Below are positions 16,472 to 25,616 of a stretch of 64,000 nucleotides of DNA, one piece after another. The notes beneath the pieces were generated by a model. That model did not search any database and was not told where the DNA came from. It worked only from the letters and a program-made list of their open reading frames with translations. Position 1 is the first letter of the stretch, and every line of letters begins with the position of its first letter. The translations under genes and the position numbers were made by a program. The DNA is from JBDRGC01 sp043818215 (GTDB lineage: Bacteria; Chloroflexota; Anaerolineae; Anaerolineales; UBA11858), in NCBI GenBank assembly GCA_043818215.1, contig JBDRGC010000023.1:1-64000 (forward strand), given 5' to 3'.

Positions 16472-17227
16472 CTACCCAAACCGCCCCTCGACGTAATCCT
16501 CTGTGCGCTGGTCTTGGGGATTGGTGAAGATATCTTTACCCGGCGCGTATTCGATCAATTCTCCTTGCAGTAAGAAGGCCGCGCTATCGGCGGTGCGGGC
16601 AGCTTGCTGAACTGAGTGTGGAACCAGCACGATGGTGTAATCTTTTTTCAATTCTTGCAGCGACTCTTCGACTTTGCCGGTGGAGATCGGGTCCAGCCCG
16701 GAGGTGGGCTCGTCCAGCAGAATCACCTCCGGCTCCAGGGCCAGGACGCGCGCCAGACACACTCGCTGCTGCTGTCCGCCGGAGAGGGCCACCGCGGGGT
16801 CGTCCAGCCGGTCGTTGACCTCGTCCCACAGAGCGGCCTGTTTCAAACTGCGCTCCACAGCTTCGTCCAAGCGGTATCTGTCTCGCTCACCGGCCACTTC
16901 CAGCCCGTAAGTCAGGTTTTGGCGGATGCTCATCGGCAGCACCACCGGTCGAGCGAAAACCATGCCCACCCGGCGGCGCAGGGCGATGACATCGGTTTCG
17001 GGATCGAGAATATTCTCACCATCCAGCAGCACGCGCCCATCCAGGCGAACCACATCCGCTAAGTCATTCAAGCGATTCAGAACCCGCAGCAGGCTGGATT
17101 TACCGCCCCCCGCCGGGCCGAACAGCACCGTGATCTCATTGGCCGGAATCGCCATGCTGATATTTTGCAGGGATTCAGTGCCGTCGGAGTAGTGGAGAGT
17201 GAGGTGTTCGATAGTGATTTTGTTCAT
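16472..17227 (-). CDS. pstB: PstB-like phosphate ABC transporter ATPase with an altered Q-loop
   Basis: A 251-residue ATPase from ATG at 17227. It has Walker A (GPAGGGKSS), the signature ALSGGQQQR, Walker B (VILLDEP), and the switch His (VLVPHSVQQA). The Q-loop, normally [11 protein letters not shown] in PstB, reads GMVFARPVVLP: the conserved Gln is Ala. The Gln couples ATP binding to the membrane subunits, so the change should matter. It follows pstA, separated by a heptamer tract, and has no clear ribosome site. A second PstB with the opposite kind of lesion is encoded at 20764. Confidence 0.9.
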   Translation of the reverse strand: MNKITIEHLTLHYSDGTESLQNISMAIPANEITVLFGPAGGGKSSLLRVLNRLNDLADVVRLDGRVLLDGENILDPETDVIALRRRVGMVFARPVVLPMSIRQNLTYGLEVAGERDRYRLDEAVERSLKQAALWDEVNDRLDDPAVALSGGQQQRVCLARVLALEPEVILLDEPTSGLDPISTGKVEESLQELKKDYTIVLVPHSVQQAARTADSAAFLLQGELIEYAPGKDIFTNPQDQRTEDYVEGRFG

Positions 17228-17328
17228 GGATAATTGACCACTGACCGCCGACAGCCGACCGCTGACCGGCCGACCACCGACCGCTGTCGGCTGTCGGCCG
17301 TCGGCCGTCGGCTGTCGGCGGTCATATT
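17228..17328. repeat. Heptamer tract (gaccgcc/ggctgtc type) between pstA and pstB
   Basis: About 14 degenerate heptamers, first of the type gaccgcc, then its inverse ggctgtc/ggccgtc, so the tract is also a loose inverted repeat. It is open in the pstB frame on the minus strand. Confidence 0.85.
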
Positions 17329-18189
17329 TCACCACTGCCTGCGCGCCCGCGCCCGCGAGCGAATACTCGAGGCGATGAAATTCATACTCAACACAAAGCC
17401 AAGCAGCACCAAAGCCGTGCCGTACTGAATTTTGATGGGCATCCCCGGCACCTGGGTGGAGATCACGAAGAGGTGGTAGGGCAAGGCCATGGTCGCGTCC
17501 AGCGGGGAGTTGGGCAGTCGTGGCAAGAAGAAAGCTGCCACCGTGAACAGGATAGGGGCGGTCTCGCCAGCGGCCCGTTCCAACCCCAAAATCACACCTG
17601 TCAGGATGCCGGGCAACGCTTGGGGCAGCACAATCCGGCGGATGGTTTGCCAGCGCGTGGCCCCCACGGAGATGCTCACGGTGCGAAAAGCCTGCGGGAC
17701 TGCTCGCAAGGCTTCCTCCGCGGTGCTGATGATTATCGGCAGAGTCATGATCGACAGAGTCAATGATCCAGCTAGAATGCTGGTGCCAAATTGCAGGAAT
17801 AGCACAAACAATCCCAACCCGAACAAACCGTATACCACTGATGGAATTCCAGCCAGACTGATGATGGCGATGCGGATCAGGCGTGTCCAGCGGTTTTCGG
17901 GGGCGTATTCCGAGAGATAGATGGCAGCCCCGATTCCCAGGGGGACTGCGAAGATCGCTGTGCCCAGGGTCAGGTAGAAGGTTCCTACGATGGCCGGCCA
18001 GATACCGCCGGCGCGCATACCCTCGCGGGGGTAGCCAGTGATGAACTCCCACGAAATCGCCGGCGCCCCCAGCACGAGGATATAGATCACCACCGCCACA
18101 ATGGGGATAACAGTCAGCAATGTCGTCACAGTCAACAGGCTGAAACCGATGCGTTGGGTGAGGTGGCGGGATGTGGAAGTTTTTGTCAT
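17329..18189 (-). CDS. pstA: PstA phosphate permease
   Basis: A 286-residue membrane permease with about six spans. The cytoplasmic coupling loop that contacts the ATPase reads EEALRAVPQAFRTVSISVGA, then TRWQTIRRIVLPQALPGIL, a typical EAA motif. It partners PstC in the channel for phosphate. It lies between pstC and pstB in the usual order S-C-A-B. Confidence 0.94.
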   Translation of the reverse strand: MTKTSTSRHLTQRIGFSLLTVTTLLTVIPIVAVVIYILVLGAPAISWEFITGYPREGMRAGGIWPAIVGTFYLTLGTAIFAVPLGIGAAIYLSEYAPENRWTRLIRIAIISLAGIPSVVYGLFGLGLFVLFLQFGTSILAGSLTLSIMTLPIIISTAEEALRAVPQAFRTVSISVGATRWQTIRRIVLPQALPGILTGVILGLERAAGETAPILFTVAAFFLPRLPNSPLDATMALPYHLFVISTQVPGMPIKIQYGTALVLLGFVLSMNFIASSIRSRARARRQW

Positions 18190-18211
18190 TAAAGTTTCTC
18201 GAGAGTGATGC

Positions 18212-18405
18212 GTGAAAGTCAGTAGATCAGTAGATCAGTAAATCAGTAGATCAGTAAACCAGTAGATCAGTAAACCAGTAGATCAGTAAACCAGTAGATC
18301 AGTAAACCAGTAAACCAGTTCTCCTGATCCCTAGTCCCTGATCCCTGATTTACTGATTCCTGATCTACTGATTTACTGATTCCTGGTTTCCTGATTCCTG
18401 ATTCC
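18212..18405. repeat. Octamer tract (agtagatc/agtaaacc) between pstC and pstA
   Basis: About 12 octamers of agtagatc or agtaaacc, then a mixed ccctgatt/tcctgatt series. Spacing of 190 bp between two operon genes is unusual and is entirely repeat. Confidence 0.85.
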
Positions 18406-18406
18406 T

Positions 18407-19303
18407 TTACGAAAGTATGCGCTCCGCTCGCTTGCGCTGCTTGAAAACTACTGCCGAAGCTGTCACGTTGACGAACAACGAAATCAAGAATAGCACCACG
18501 CCAATGAAGAAAAGCACGTGGTAGTGGACGCTGCCACTGGCGACCTCGCCCATTTCGGCGGCGATGGTGGCTGTCATCGTGCGGGCGGGGGCGAACAGCG
18601 CGCCCAATCCCGTGGGCAGCATAGCCGCGTTGCCTGTGACCATCATCACGGTCATGGTCTCGCCGATGGCGCGGCCGACACCCAGCATGACTGCGGTCAG
18701 CACCCCGGAGCGGGCCGCGGGCAGTGTCACCCGCCAGATGGTCTGCCACTCGGTGGCTCCCAGCGCCAGGGCAGCATCCCGGTAGGATTTGGGCACCGCG
18801 TCCAGGGCATCTTCGGCCACGGAAACAACGGTCGGGATGGCAATTCCCCCCAGGAGGATGGCCCCCGCCAAAGCTGTCAGGCCAGTGGGTAAATCCAGTA
18901 GAATCCGCAGGTAAGGGGAGAGCACCAGAATCCCCAAAAATCCCAGCACCACTGAAGGGAGTCCTCCCAGCACTTCGACCAGGGGTTTGAGCACATCCCG
19001 CATCCAGCGGGGCGCAATCTCCGAGATATAAACCGCGCCCCCGATGCCGAAGGGCACTGCGATCAGCGTTGCTCCAATGGTCACGATCAGCGAGCCGCCG
19101 ATCAGGGGCAGGATGCCGAAATAGTCTTCGATGGGATACCAGCGGCTGCTGAACAGGGTGCCAAACGAGACCTCGCCCAGGGTGGGCAGTCCCTCACGGA
19201 GCAGGAAATAGAAGATCATCCCCACGAAGACGATGGCGGAATAGCCCGATGCCTTGATCAGGCGGGTGATGATGTATTCGCGCCAGTTGAGAGAGCTTTC
19301 CAT
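18407..19303 (-). CDS. pstC: PstC phosphate permease
   Basis: A 298-residue permease of the PstC type. The EAA loop reads EDALDAVPKSYRDAALALGA, then TEWQTIWRVTLPAARSGVL. Six hydrophobic spans are visible, with the motif GVGRAIGETMTVMMVTGN typical of PstC. The start ATG at 19303 has a weak GAGG-type site upstream. It lies directly downstream of pstS apart from a repeat tract. Confidence 0.94.
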   Translation of the reverse strand: MESSLNWREYIITRLIKASGYSAIVFVGMIFYFLLREGLPTLGEVSFGTLFSSRWYPIEDYFGILPLIGGSLIVTIGATLIAVPFGIGGAVYISEIAPRWMRDVLKPLVEVLGGLPSVVLGFLGILVLSPYLRILLDLPTGLTALAGAILLGGIAIPTVVSVAEDALDAVPKSYRDAALALGATEWQTIWRVTLPAARSGVLTAVMLGVGRAIGETMTVMMVTGNAAMLPTGLGALFAPARTMTATIAAEMGEVASGSVHYHVLFFIGVVLFLISLFVNVTASAVVFKQRKRAERILS

Positions 19304-19321
19304 GAGAGCCTCGTGGAGCGT

Positions 19322-19530
19322 GGAGCGGGAAGCAGGAAGCGGGAAGCGGGAAGCAGGAAGCAGGAAGCGGGAAGCGGGAAGCAGGAAGCGGGAAGCGGGA
19401 AGCAGGAAGCGGGAAGCGGGAAGTGGGAAGCGGGAAGCAGGAAGCGGGAAGCGGGAAGCGGGAAGCGGGAAGCGGGAAGCGGGAAGCGGGAAGCGGGAAG
19501 CGGGAAGCGGGAAGCGGGAAGCGGATTTTA
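19322..19530. repeat. Long heptamer tract (gggaagc) between pstS and pstC
   Basis: About 29 units of gggaagc or ggaagca cover 19322-19530, the longest and purest tract here. Then come cgttttcacgttttcacgtc and a cgcgcagcatccccgaaggg word. Confidence 0.92.
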
Positions 19531-19627
19531 TCCCACTCCGCTACGCTTCGTGGACTACGTTACGCATCACGTTTTCACGTTTTCACGTCTAACGTCTTCG
19601 CGCAGCATCCCCGAAGGGGGGCACGTT

Positions 19628-20518
19628 TCACCGAGTTTTTACCGGCACAAAACCTAACTCGGTGACAATCATCTGCGCCTCGGGGGAGAGAATCCAATTC
19701 AAGTATGCTTCGATGGCTCCGCTGGGTTCGCCGTCGGTGTACATATACAGATCGCGGGCGATGGGGTATGCGCCGCTGTCGACGGTCTCAGCCGCGGGGT
19801 AGATATAAGGGCCGCCGGCTTTTCGCGCTACGGCGACAACTTTCATATCGTGGGTGACGTAGCCCAGGCCGTCGTAGCCGATGGCGTTGGGGTTTTGCCG
19901 GATTTCGACGCTGATGCCCTCAGATGATGGCAGCAGCAATGTGCTTGGGGAAAACAGGGTCTGGTTCTCTTTATCGCCCAGGCGGAGCACCTGTTCGAGG
20001 AAATAAACGTGGGTGCCCGAATTGGTCTCGCGCGAGAGCCGCACAATGGGGCGGTCATCCCCGCCAACCTGACTCCAGTTGTCTATCTTGCCGCTGTAGA
20101 TATCGGAAATCTGCTCAAGGGTGAGTTCGTCAACCGGATTGTCGAGATTGACGATCACCGCGATGGCGTCGCGGGCGATGACGAATTCCACCGGGTCTGT
20201 CCCGTTGGACTGGGCGGCTGCAATCTCTTCGGGCTTGATCTGCCGGGAGGCGTTGGCGATATCCACCGTGCCGTTGATCAGCGCAGCGATACCTGTCCCG
20301 GAGCCGCCCCCGGTGACCGAGATGCGCACTTCGGGGTGCAGTTCCTGATAGCGCTCAGCCCAGGCCAGCGCCAGGTTGACGATGGTATCGGAGCCTTTAT
20401 TTTCGATTGTATCAACGGTGGAGGGGGAAACGTTCCCATCAGAGGAGGCTGACGGTGGGTTGCATCCTGCCAAAAACAGGAGCAGTACTAACAGGATAAC
20501 CAAACGAATTTGTTTCAT
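19628..20518 (-). CDS. pstS: PstS phosphate-binding lipoprotein
   Basis: A 296-residue binding protein. The lipobox is LFLAGC after MKQIRLVILLVLL. Binding-site segments are ENKGSDTIVNLALAWAERY, SVTGGGSGTGIAALINGTVD and SRETNSGTHVYF, which match the phosphate-contacting loops of PstS. I chose ATG at 20518 because it gives a clean lipoprotein signal; an upstream ATG at 20545 would put nine odd residues before it and would fall between the promoter boxes. It delivers phosphate to PstC/PstA. Confidence 0.94.
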   Translation of the reverse strand: MKQIRLVILLVLLLFLAGCNPPSASSDGNVSPSTVDTIENKGSDTIVNLALAWAERYQELHPEVRISVTGGGSGTGIAALINGTVDIANASRQIKPEEIAAAQSNGTDPVEFVIARDAIAVIVNLDNPVDELTLEQISDIYSGKIDNWSQVGGDDRPIVRLSRETNSGTHVYFLEQVLRLGDKENQTLFSPSTLLLPSSEGISVEIRQNPNAIGYDGLGYVTHDMKVVAVARKAGGPYIYPAAETVDSGAYPIARDLYMYTDGEPSGAIEAYLNWILSPEAQMIVTELGFVPVKTR

Positions 20519-20527
20519 CAGCGCGGG

Positions 20528-20556
20528 ATTATAGCCGTAAATCATGGCGTGGGCAA
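20528..20556 (-). promoter_or_regulatory. Promoter of pstS, probably leaderless
   Basis: On the minus strand, TTGCCC (20556-20551) and TATAAT (20533-20528) stand 17 bases apart. The -10 box ends 9 bases before the pstS ATG, so transcription would begin about 2-4 bases before the ATG. No ribosome site is present, consistent with a leaderless message. No clear Pho box was found. Confidence 0.7.
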
Positions 20557-20564
20557 GTGTGGGA

Positions 20565-20750
20565 GGGCGGGGGCTAGAGGGTAGAGGGCAGAGGGTAGAG
20601 GGTAGAGGGGTTAGGGATCAGGGACTAGGGACAAGGGATCAGGCAGCCTAATATACTATATACTGGCTCCTGTCCTGGTTCCTGGTTCCTAGTCCCTGGT
20701 TCCTGGTTTCCTAGCCCCTGGTTCCTAGCCCCTAGTTCCTGGTTCCTGAG
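20565..20750. repeat. Heptamer tracts gtagagg and ttcctgg
   Basis: Between the divergent pstS and second pstB genes: a tagaggg series (20573-20615), an agggatcaggg series, and a ttcctgg/ttcctag series (20665-20748) that runs up to the -10 box of the next gene. Confidence 0.85.
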
Positions 20751-20763
20751 TATAATCAGTGCC
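20751..20763 (+). promoter_or_regulatory. -10 box of the second pstB, probably leaderless
   Basis: TATAAT at 20751-20756 ends 7 bases before the ATG at 20764, so the transcript would start at or next to the ATG. The -35 region lies in the ttcctag repeat and has no good match. Confidence 0.55.
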
Positions 20764-21531
20764 ATGAGCGATACACACCCCATCTTCACCATCCGAGACC
20801 TGGACTTTTACTATGGCGATTTCCTGGCCCTGAGCCAGATCAATATGGACATCCAGCCCCAAAGAGTGACCGCACTGATCGGCCCCTCTGGATGCGGCAA
20901 ATCTACATTTTTGCGCTGCCTGAACCGCATGAATGATACTATCCCAGGGACGCGCGTAGAGGGGCAGATTCTGCTGGATGGGGATGATATCTACGCCCCC
21001 GATGTGGACCTGGCCTCCCTGCGCCAACGGGTGGGGATGGTGTTCCAGAAGCCCAATCCCTTCCCCCAGTCGATCTATGATAATGTAGCCTTCGGCCCGC
21101 GAGTGCTGGGTCTGACCCGCGAGCGCACCGAATTGGACGCCATCGTCGAGCGCAGCCTGCGCCGCGCCGCGGTGTGGGAGGATGTCAAAGACCTGTTGCG
21201 CGAAGACGCCTTGAGCATTTCACTGGGGCAGCAGCAACGACTGTGCATCGCGCGCGTATTGGCTGTCGAAGCTGAAGTCATCCTGATGGACGAGCCAGCC
21301 TCGGCTTTAGACCCCATCGCTACCGGCCAGATCGAAGAATTGATCCACGAGTTGAAACAGCGCTACACCATCGTCATCGTTACTCACAATATGCAGCAAG
21401 CCGCGCGCGTTTCTGATCTCACCGGATTATTCTGGCTGGGGAAGTTGGTGGAGTTCAATCCTACAGAGCAGTTATTTACTAATCCCGAGAGTGATCTGAC
21501 GGAGGCCTACATCACAGGGAGGATGGGGTGA
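20764..21531 (+). CDS. pstB: Second PstB-like ATPase with an altered signature motif
   Basis: A 255-residue PstB, divergent from pstS. Walker A (GPSGCGKST), Q-loop ([17 protein letters not shown]), Walker B (VILMDEP) and switch His (VTHNMQQA) are canonical. The signature, LSGGQQQR in other PstB proteins, reads ISLGQQQR: the first Gly is Leu. The partner at 16472 has an intact signature but a broken Q-loop. A heterodimer would have one fully canonical nucleotide site. The alternative is that each forms a weakened homodimer. Confidence 0.92.
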   Translation: MSDTHPIFTIRDLDFYYGDFLALSQINMDIQPQRVTALIGPSGCGKSTFLRCLNRMNDTIPGTRVEGQILLDGDDIYAPDVDLASLRQRVGMVFQKPNPFPQSIYDNVAFGPRVLGLTRERTELDAIVERSLRRAAVWEDVKDLLREDALSISLGQQQRLCIARVLAVEAEVILMDEPASALDPIATGQIEELIHELKQRYTIVIVTHNMQQAARVSDLTGLFWLGKLVEFNPTEQLFTNPESDLTEAYITGRMG

Positions 21532-21688
21532 TTCTTGAGCAGGGGAGCGGGGGGGCTGGGAGACACAAAAACAGAAATATCTCCCCCAGACTTGTCCTGC
21601 GAAGTCCCCGACCAAAGGGAGTGGGGAGCGTGTCGAAGGGATTGGGGGCCGGGGGGCTTTCCCAGGCAAGCCTGAATACTTACCCGGA

Positions 21689-21728
21689 GGCAGACCTCCG
21701 AGGTCTTCGGAGACCTCGGAGGTCTGCC
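21689..21728. repeat. Perfect 40-bp palindrome (possible terminator or dispersed hairpin)
   Basis: ggcagacctccgaggtct and its complement flank a tcgg-type loop. No T-run follows, so a rho-independent terminator is doubtful. The rest of the 21532-21895 gap holds repeat words (accgcagagcacgc...ttctccgcggtaaa) that recur near 47970 and 48300. Confidence 0.65.
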
Positions 21729-21895
21729 CAAAACGAAGTAGGAGTTACGCACTTAGACAGAACCAGGTCAATTTTTACCGCAGAGCACGCCAAGAACGCT
21801 GAGTTTTGCGCTGTTTTAGTATTTCTCTGCGCTCTTCGCGTTCTCCGCGGTAAATTTGATCTCAACTACGTAAGTCCTGACGAAGGATGCGCCCT

Positions 21896-23347
21896 ATGAA
21901 ACGCCTGCATTGGTACGACTATATCACGATCAATATTTACTGGCTGGGCCTGGCAACGGTATCTCAAACCAACGGCTTGATCCAACCCCTGATGATCCAA
22001 AGATTCGTCGGCCCTGAGGGGCAGGGAACCGCGTATGGCAATTTGCGCCTCTACACCCTGATGGCCGCTTTGCTGGCTCAGGCACTGGCAGGTATGCTCT
22101 CGGATCGCAGCACACTTCGACTGGGGCGGCGGCGGCCTTTCATTATAGTGGGCACCCTGCTGAACATGGGCTGCATCATCGCCATTGGGGCTTCCCCAAC
22201 ATATTGGTTCCTCTTTCTGGCGGCGGTGTTCTCACAGATGGCCTCCAATATTGCCCACGGCGCCGAGCAGGGTCTCATCCCCGATTTAGTGCCAGAAGAC
22301 CGCCGCGGCCGCTTTTCTGGTGTGAAGTCGGTTATGGAGTTGCTGCCAGTCATCATCGTTGCGCTCACGGTTGGCAGCCTGATAGCCAAAGGCATGATGT
22401 GGGCCGGCATCCTGGTAGCCATCGGCATTCTGTTTGTCAGTATGTTGATAACAATGCTCGTGCGTGAAGAGCCGTTAAAAGAAGCCCCTGAACCATTAGA
22501 TTGGCAATCCTTTGGACGACTGGTAGCCATGACCCTGGTCTTTTTGGCGGTTATCCTGGGGTCGGGAGCACTTGTTAGATCGGTGGGTAACTTGCTCACC
22601 GGCGTAAGCTCTTTATCCGTTCACCTGGTCGTGATGGGCATTGTCGGACTGCTGGGGATGGTGATCGCCGTTGTTGTCGGCGTATGGGGCAGCGTGCGCA
22701 TCGGCCTCGGGGGAGATGCAGCCCGGCGGCATCCGTCTTTCTCGTGGTGGGTGATCAACCGGCTGGCATTTCTCGTCGGGGCCACGAACCTCGCCGCTTT
22801 TGCGATTTACTTCCTCCAGGCCCGGCTGGGGCTGGAAGGCGACGCAGCCGCGGGGCCAGCTTCGAAATTATTGATGATTGTAGGCGTTCTGGTCTTATTA
22901 TTCGCCCTGCCCAGCGGATGGCTGGCGGACAAGATTGGCCGCAAGCGATTGGTAGCCCTAAGCGGAATTGTGGCCGCCATCGGTACGCTGGTGCTCATCC
23001 TATCGCCTGACATGACTATGATCTACGTTGGCGGGTGTATCGTCGGCGCCGCCATTGGTACATTCTTCACGACCAACTGGGCGCTGGGCACGGATATAGT
23101 CCCCAAAGCGGAAGCTGGCCGCTACTTGGGCGTCTCCAACCTGGCCGGAGCGGGAGCCGGCGCCGTAGGAGCTTATATCGGAGGCCCCATCGCCGATTAC
23201 TTCACCGCCCACGTCCCCCAGGCGCCAGAGACAGGATATTTACTCATCTTTGGGATTTACGGCGTTTTGTTCCTGCTCTCCTCGATTGTGTTGATGCGAG
23301 TGCAAGAGCCAGAGCGATTACTCGAAAAAATATGCCCACAAAACTAA
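21896..23347 (+). CDS. MFS transporter (GPH/SLC45-like)
   Basis: A 483-residue membrane transporter with about 12 spans. The loop 2 motif reads GMLSDRSTLRLGRRRPFIIV (cf. GxxxDRxxxxxGRRRP), and a second copy is GWLADKIGRKRL. The form with SDRxxxRxGRRRP is typical of GPH/SLC45-type sugar symporters, but the substrate is not clear. I set the start at 21896, 9 bases after GAAGGA; an ATG at 21887 is too close. The gene after it overlaps its end by 16 bp. Confidence 0.85.
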   Translation: MKRLHWYDYITINIYWLGLATVSQTNGLIQPLMIQRFVGPEGQGTAYGNLRLYTLMAALLAQALAGMLSDRSTLRLGRRRPFIIVGTLLNMGCIIAIGASPTYWFLFLAAVFSQMASNIAHGAEQGLIPDLVPEDRRGRFSGVKSVMELLPVIIVALTVGSLIAKGMMWAGILVAIGILFVSMLITMLVREEPLKEAPEPLDWQSFGRLVAMTLVFLAVILGSGALVRSVGNLLTGVSSLSVHLVVMGIVGLLGMVIAVVVGVWGSVRIGLGGDAARRHPSFSWWVINRLAFLVGATNLAAFAIYFLQARLGLEGDAAAGPASKLLMIVGVLVLLFALPSGWLADKIGRKRLVALSGIVAAIGTLVLILSPDMTMIYVGGCIVGAAIGTFFTTNWALGTDIVPKAEAGRYLGVSNLAGAGAGAVGAYIGGPIADYFTAHVPQAPETGYLLIFGIYGVLFLLSSIVLMRVQEPERLLEKICPQN

Positions 23348-24114
23348 CTCCCCGCCTGCAAACGAATCTCGCCCCCGGAGCCGCCGTGACTCAGTTGGAA
23401 GGTGGCGCGTGGCGACTGAAGATTCCCCCCGGCCCCGCGGGACGCTACCGTCTCGCCCAACTGGACGATTACGCCAACCTGCCCCGCCGCGCCCTCCCCT
23501 GGCTCCCTCCGCTGACTCTCAGTCTGCGCGCCCGCGTCTCTGCGCCGGATCTGCCCGGCACCTGGGGTTTCGGCCTGTGGAACGACCCTTTCAGCCTCTC
23601 GCTGGGTTTCGGCGGCGGCACACGTCGTTTGCCTACCCTGCCCAACGCCGCCTGGTTCTTCTGCGCTTCGCCGCCCAATTATCTCTCCCTGCGCGATGAC
23701 CTCCCTGCTCAAGGATTTTTGGCGCAAACTTTTCGCTCACCCTCGCTGCCCGCGCCTGTGCTGGCATTGGGACTGCCTGCCTTGCCGCTGCTGGCCTGGC
23801 CCTGGGCGGCGCGCTGGCTGCGCTCCCTCGGCAGACGCGTTATCACCCAAGATGCCGCTGCGGTGAAAGTGGATGCCACTCAATGGCATACGTATACTCT
23901 GAAATGGGGGCTAGACCGGGTCACTTTCGGGGTAGATGACCAAACCATCTTCGAGACCAAAATCACCCCCCACGGCCCGTTAGGACTTGTCCTGTGGATC
24001 GATAATCAATACGCCTCCTTCCCCCCAAATGGGCGATTATCTTATGGTACATTGCAAAACCAGGAATCGGCCTGGCTTGAAATTAAGGATATTGATGTGG
24101 TGCGTGAAACGTGA
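23332..24114 (+). CDS. Hypothetical protein with a LamG-like domain
   Basis: A 260-residue protein starting inside the end of the MFS gene. WHTYTLKWGLDRVTFGVDDQ and ETKITPHGPLGLVLWIDNQY look like the end of a concanavalin/LamG-like fold that binds sugars or lipids. A hydrophobic stretch lies near residues 140-165 (LPAPVLALGLPALPLLAWPW). No signal peptide is visible. Function unknown; the overlap suggests co-expression with the transporter. Confidence 0.68.
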   Translation: MPTKLTPRLQTNLAPGAAVTQLEGGAWRLKIPPGPAGRYRLAQLDDYANLPRRALPWLPPLTLSLRARVSAPDLPGTWGFGLWNDPFSLSLGFGGGTRRLPTLPNAAWFFCASPPNYLSLRDDLPAQGFLAQTFRSPSLPAPVLALGLPALPLLAWPWAARWLRSLGRRVITQDAAAVKVDATQWHTYTLKWGLDRVTFGVDDQTIFETKITPHGPLGLVLWIDNQYASFPPNGRLSYGTLQNQESAWLEIKDIDVVRET

Positions 24115-24164
24115 AACGGTTTTTATCCCACTCCGCTACGCTTCGGGGACGGTGTCACGCATCA

Positions 24165-24252
24165 CGCATCACGCCTCACCCTCCACGCTCCACCCCTCCC
24201 CCCTCCACGCTCCACCCCTCCCCCCTCCCCCCTCCCCCCTCCACGCTTCACC
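24165..24252. repeat. Heptamer/long-word tract (ctccacgctccacccc)
   Basis: C-rich tract of ctccacg and ctccccc units filling the gap between two convergent genes and touching the cupin stop codon. Confidence 0.85.
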
Positions 24253-24576
24253 TCACTTATACTCCTCCCGCACCGGGCTGAAAACGTCCATTACTTTGAC
24301 GGGCTGGCCAAAGGTTTGGGCGCCGTGCTTCACTCCGCCGGGGATGACGTATACGTCGCCGGGTTTCAGGTTGCGGGTCTCTTCGCCGATGGTGAATTCG
24401 ATCTCCCCCTCGATGACGATGCCTACCTGCTCGTGAGGGTGGCTGTGCATGGGCATGAGCGTGTTGGGGTCGAGATCAACGAGGGCCATGAGCATTTTCT
24501 GGCCCCACAATGTGCGGGCAACGATGCCAGGGATTAGTTCTTTGGGGGTGCGGCTAATGGGGTTGTGGAAGTACAT
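24253..24576 (-). CDS. Cupin-domain protein
   Basis: A 107-residue single-domain cupin. Motif 1 is MPMHSHPHEQVGIVIEGEIE (GxxxxHxHxxxxExxxVxxG-like, with three His) and motif 2 is LKPGDVYVIPGGVKHGAQ. It should bind a metal ion. The ATG at 24576 has AAAGGA 7 bases upstream. Small cupins of this kind serve as sugar isomerases, dioxygenases or sensors; the exact role is not clear. Confidence 0.88.
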   Translation of the reverse strand: MYFHNPISRTPKELIPGIVARTLWGQKMLMALVDLDPNTLMPMHSHPHEQVGIVIEGEIEFTIGEETRNLKPGDVYVIPGGVKHGAQTFGQPVKVMDVFSPVREEYK

Positions 24577-24725
24577 GGTTTTGGTCCTTTGCTAAATCGT
24601 GGACATGATAAAAAGGTATACAGGGTAAACAGGGTATAAAGGCAATACCGCAAAAGTCACTTTTGACTTGACAAAAGGGGTTCTCAGGGCATACTGTAAC
24701 TTGAATATCAAACAAGGAGCAGAAG

Positions 24726-25604
24726 ATGAGAACCCCAAGCAGATTATACCGGACGACCCCGCTTATCTACAAATGCGAGTTGAGCCACTGTCCACAATGT
24801 AAGCAAGAATTGGTAGAAATGAACTATCTCAATGGTCTCAAAACGGTGCAGACAATGAGCCAGGTATCCACGATAGCCTACCGGCCGAAGCGCTGCACAG
24901 AACCAGGCTGTACCAGTTCCGAGGTTAGGTGGCCGTCTGCGACGTGGCAGCAAATTGCGCCGAAATACAGTATCTATGGGTACGATGTGATTGCGCAGAT
25001 CGGTTGGGAACGCCAAAAGGGTCGGGTGCATTTCGAGACGATTTACAAAAACCTGAGTGAACGGATACAGATCAGGGACTCGCAAGTGCGTCATCTGTAT
25101 CATCAGCGTTATTTGCCCTTACTGGCCTGCCACACCTGCACTCACCGCAGGTGCAGTGTGAGCGTCAGCATTTCAGCGAACTCGAGGCATTGGCTCAGCG
25201 GTGCGGCTTGTTGCTGACCCTGGACGGTTTGATGCCGGAAGGGGGTGAACCGCAATTGTGGGTCATCCGCGAATTACAGACAGGCTGGACACTGCGAAGC
25301 GGTTGGATGAATTGCCAGGATGAAAAGGCATTCATCGAGTTCCTGCAACCGATTGCGGCCTTGAATCTCCCCGTCAAGGCGGTGATGAGCGACAAACAAC
25401 GTGCGTTGCTGCTGGCCGTGCAGGAGGTGTTTCCGAATGGGTTACATGGCTTTTGCCAGTTCCATTACTTGAACAATGCTGCTGAACCCATCGCACAAGC
25501 TGATGAACAGATGAAAATCGAACTGCTTCAGACAGTGCGGGGGGAAGTTGGAGACCTGATCCGGCAAAATATCACTCACTCTCAAACGGGCGTATACAGA
25601 AGTT
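24726..25604 (+). pseudogene. Broken transposase (MULE/ISL3-like DDE remnant)
   Basis: A start with AAGGAG at 24726 leads into an N-terminal Zn-finger region (HCPQC, RCTEPGC). Near 25133-25153 a small palindrome (cacctgc...gcaggtg) interrupts the frame; the protein continues in another frame with LTLDGLMPEGGEPQLWVIRE, AVMSDKQRALL and GFCQFHYLNN. These fit a DDE transposase: first and second Asp, then the C-x2-FH motif. The third catalytic Glu and the C-terminus are missing. No terminal repeats could be found. It is a dead insertion-sequence remnant. Confidence 0.78.
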
Positions 25605-25616
25605 AGGGGAGCACAG

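Noticed and set aside
16472..18052. A single 526-codon open frame starting within pstA and running through pstB
   Set aside because: The first half is out of frame with pstA and looks random; it is only joined to pstB because the heptamer tract between them has no stop. The real start is ATG at 17227.
19254..19665. Overlapping plus-strand frames coding GSGKREA-type repeat proteins
   Set aside because: They are translations of the gggaagc heptamer tract in different frames, with no ribosome site or non-repeat domain.
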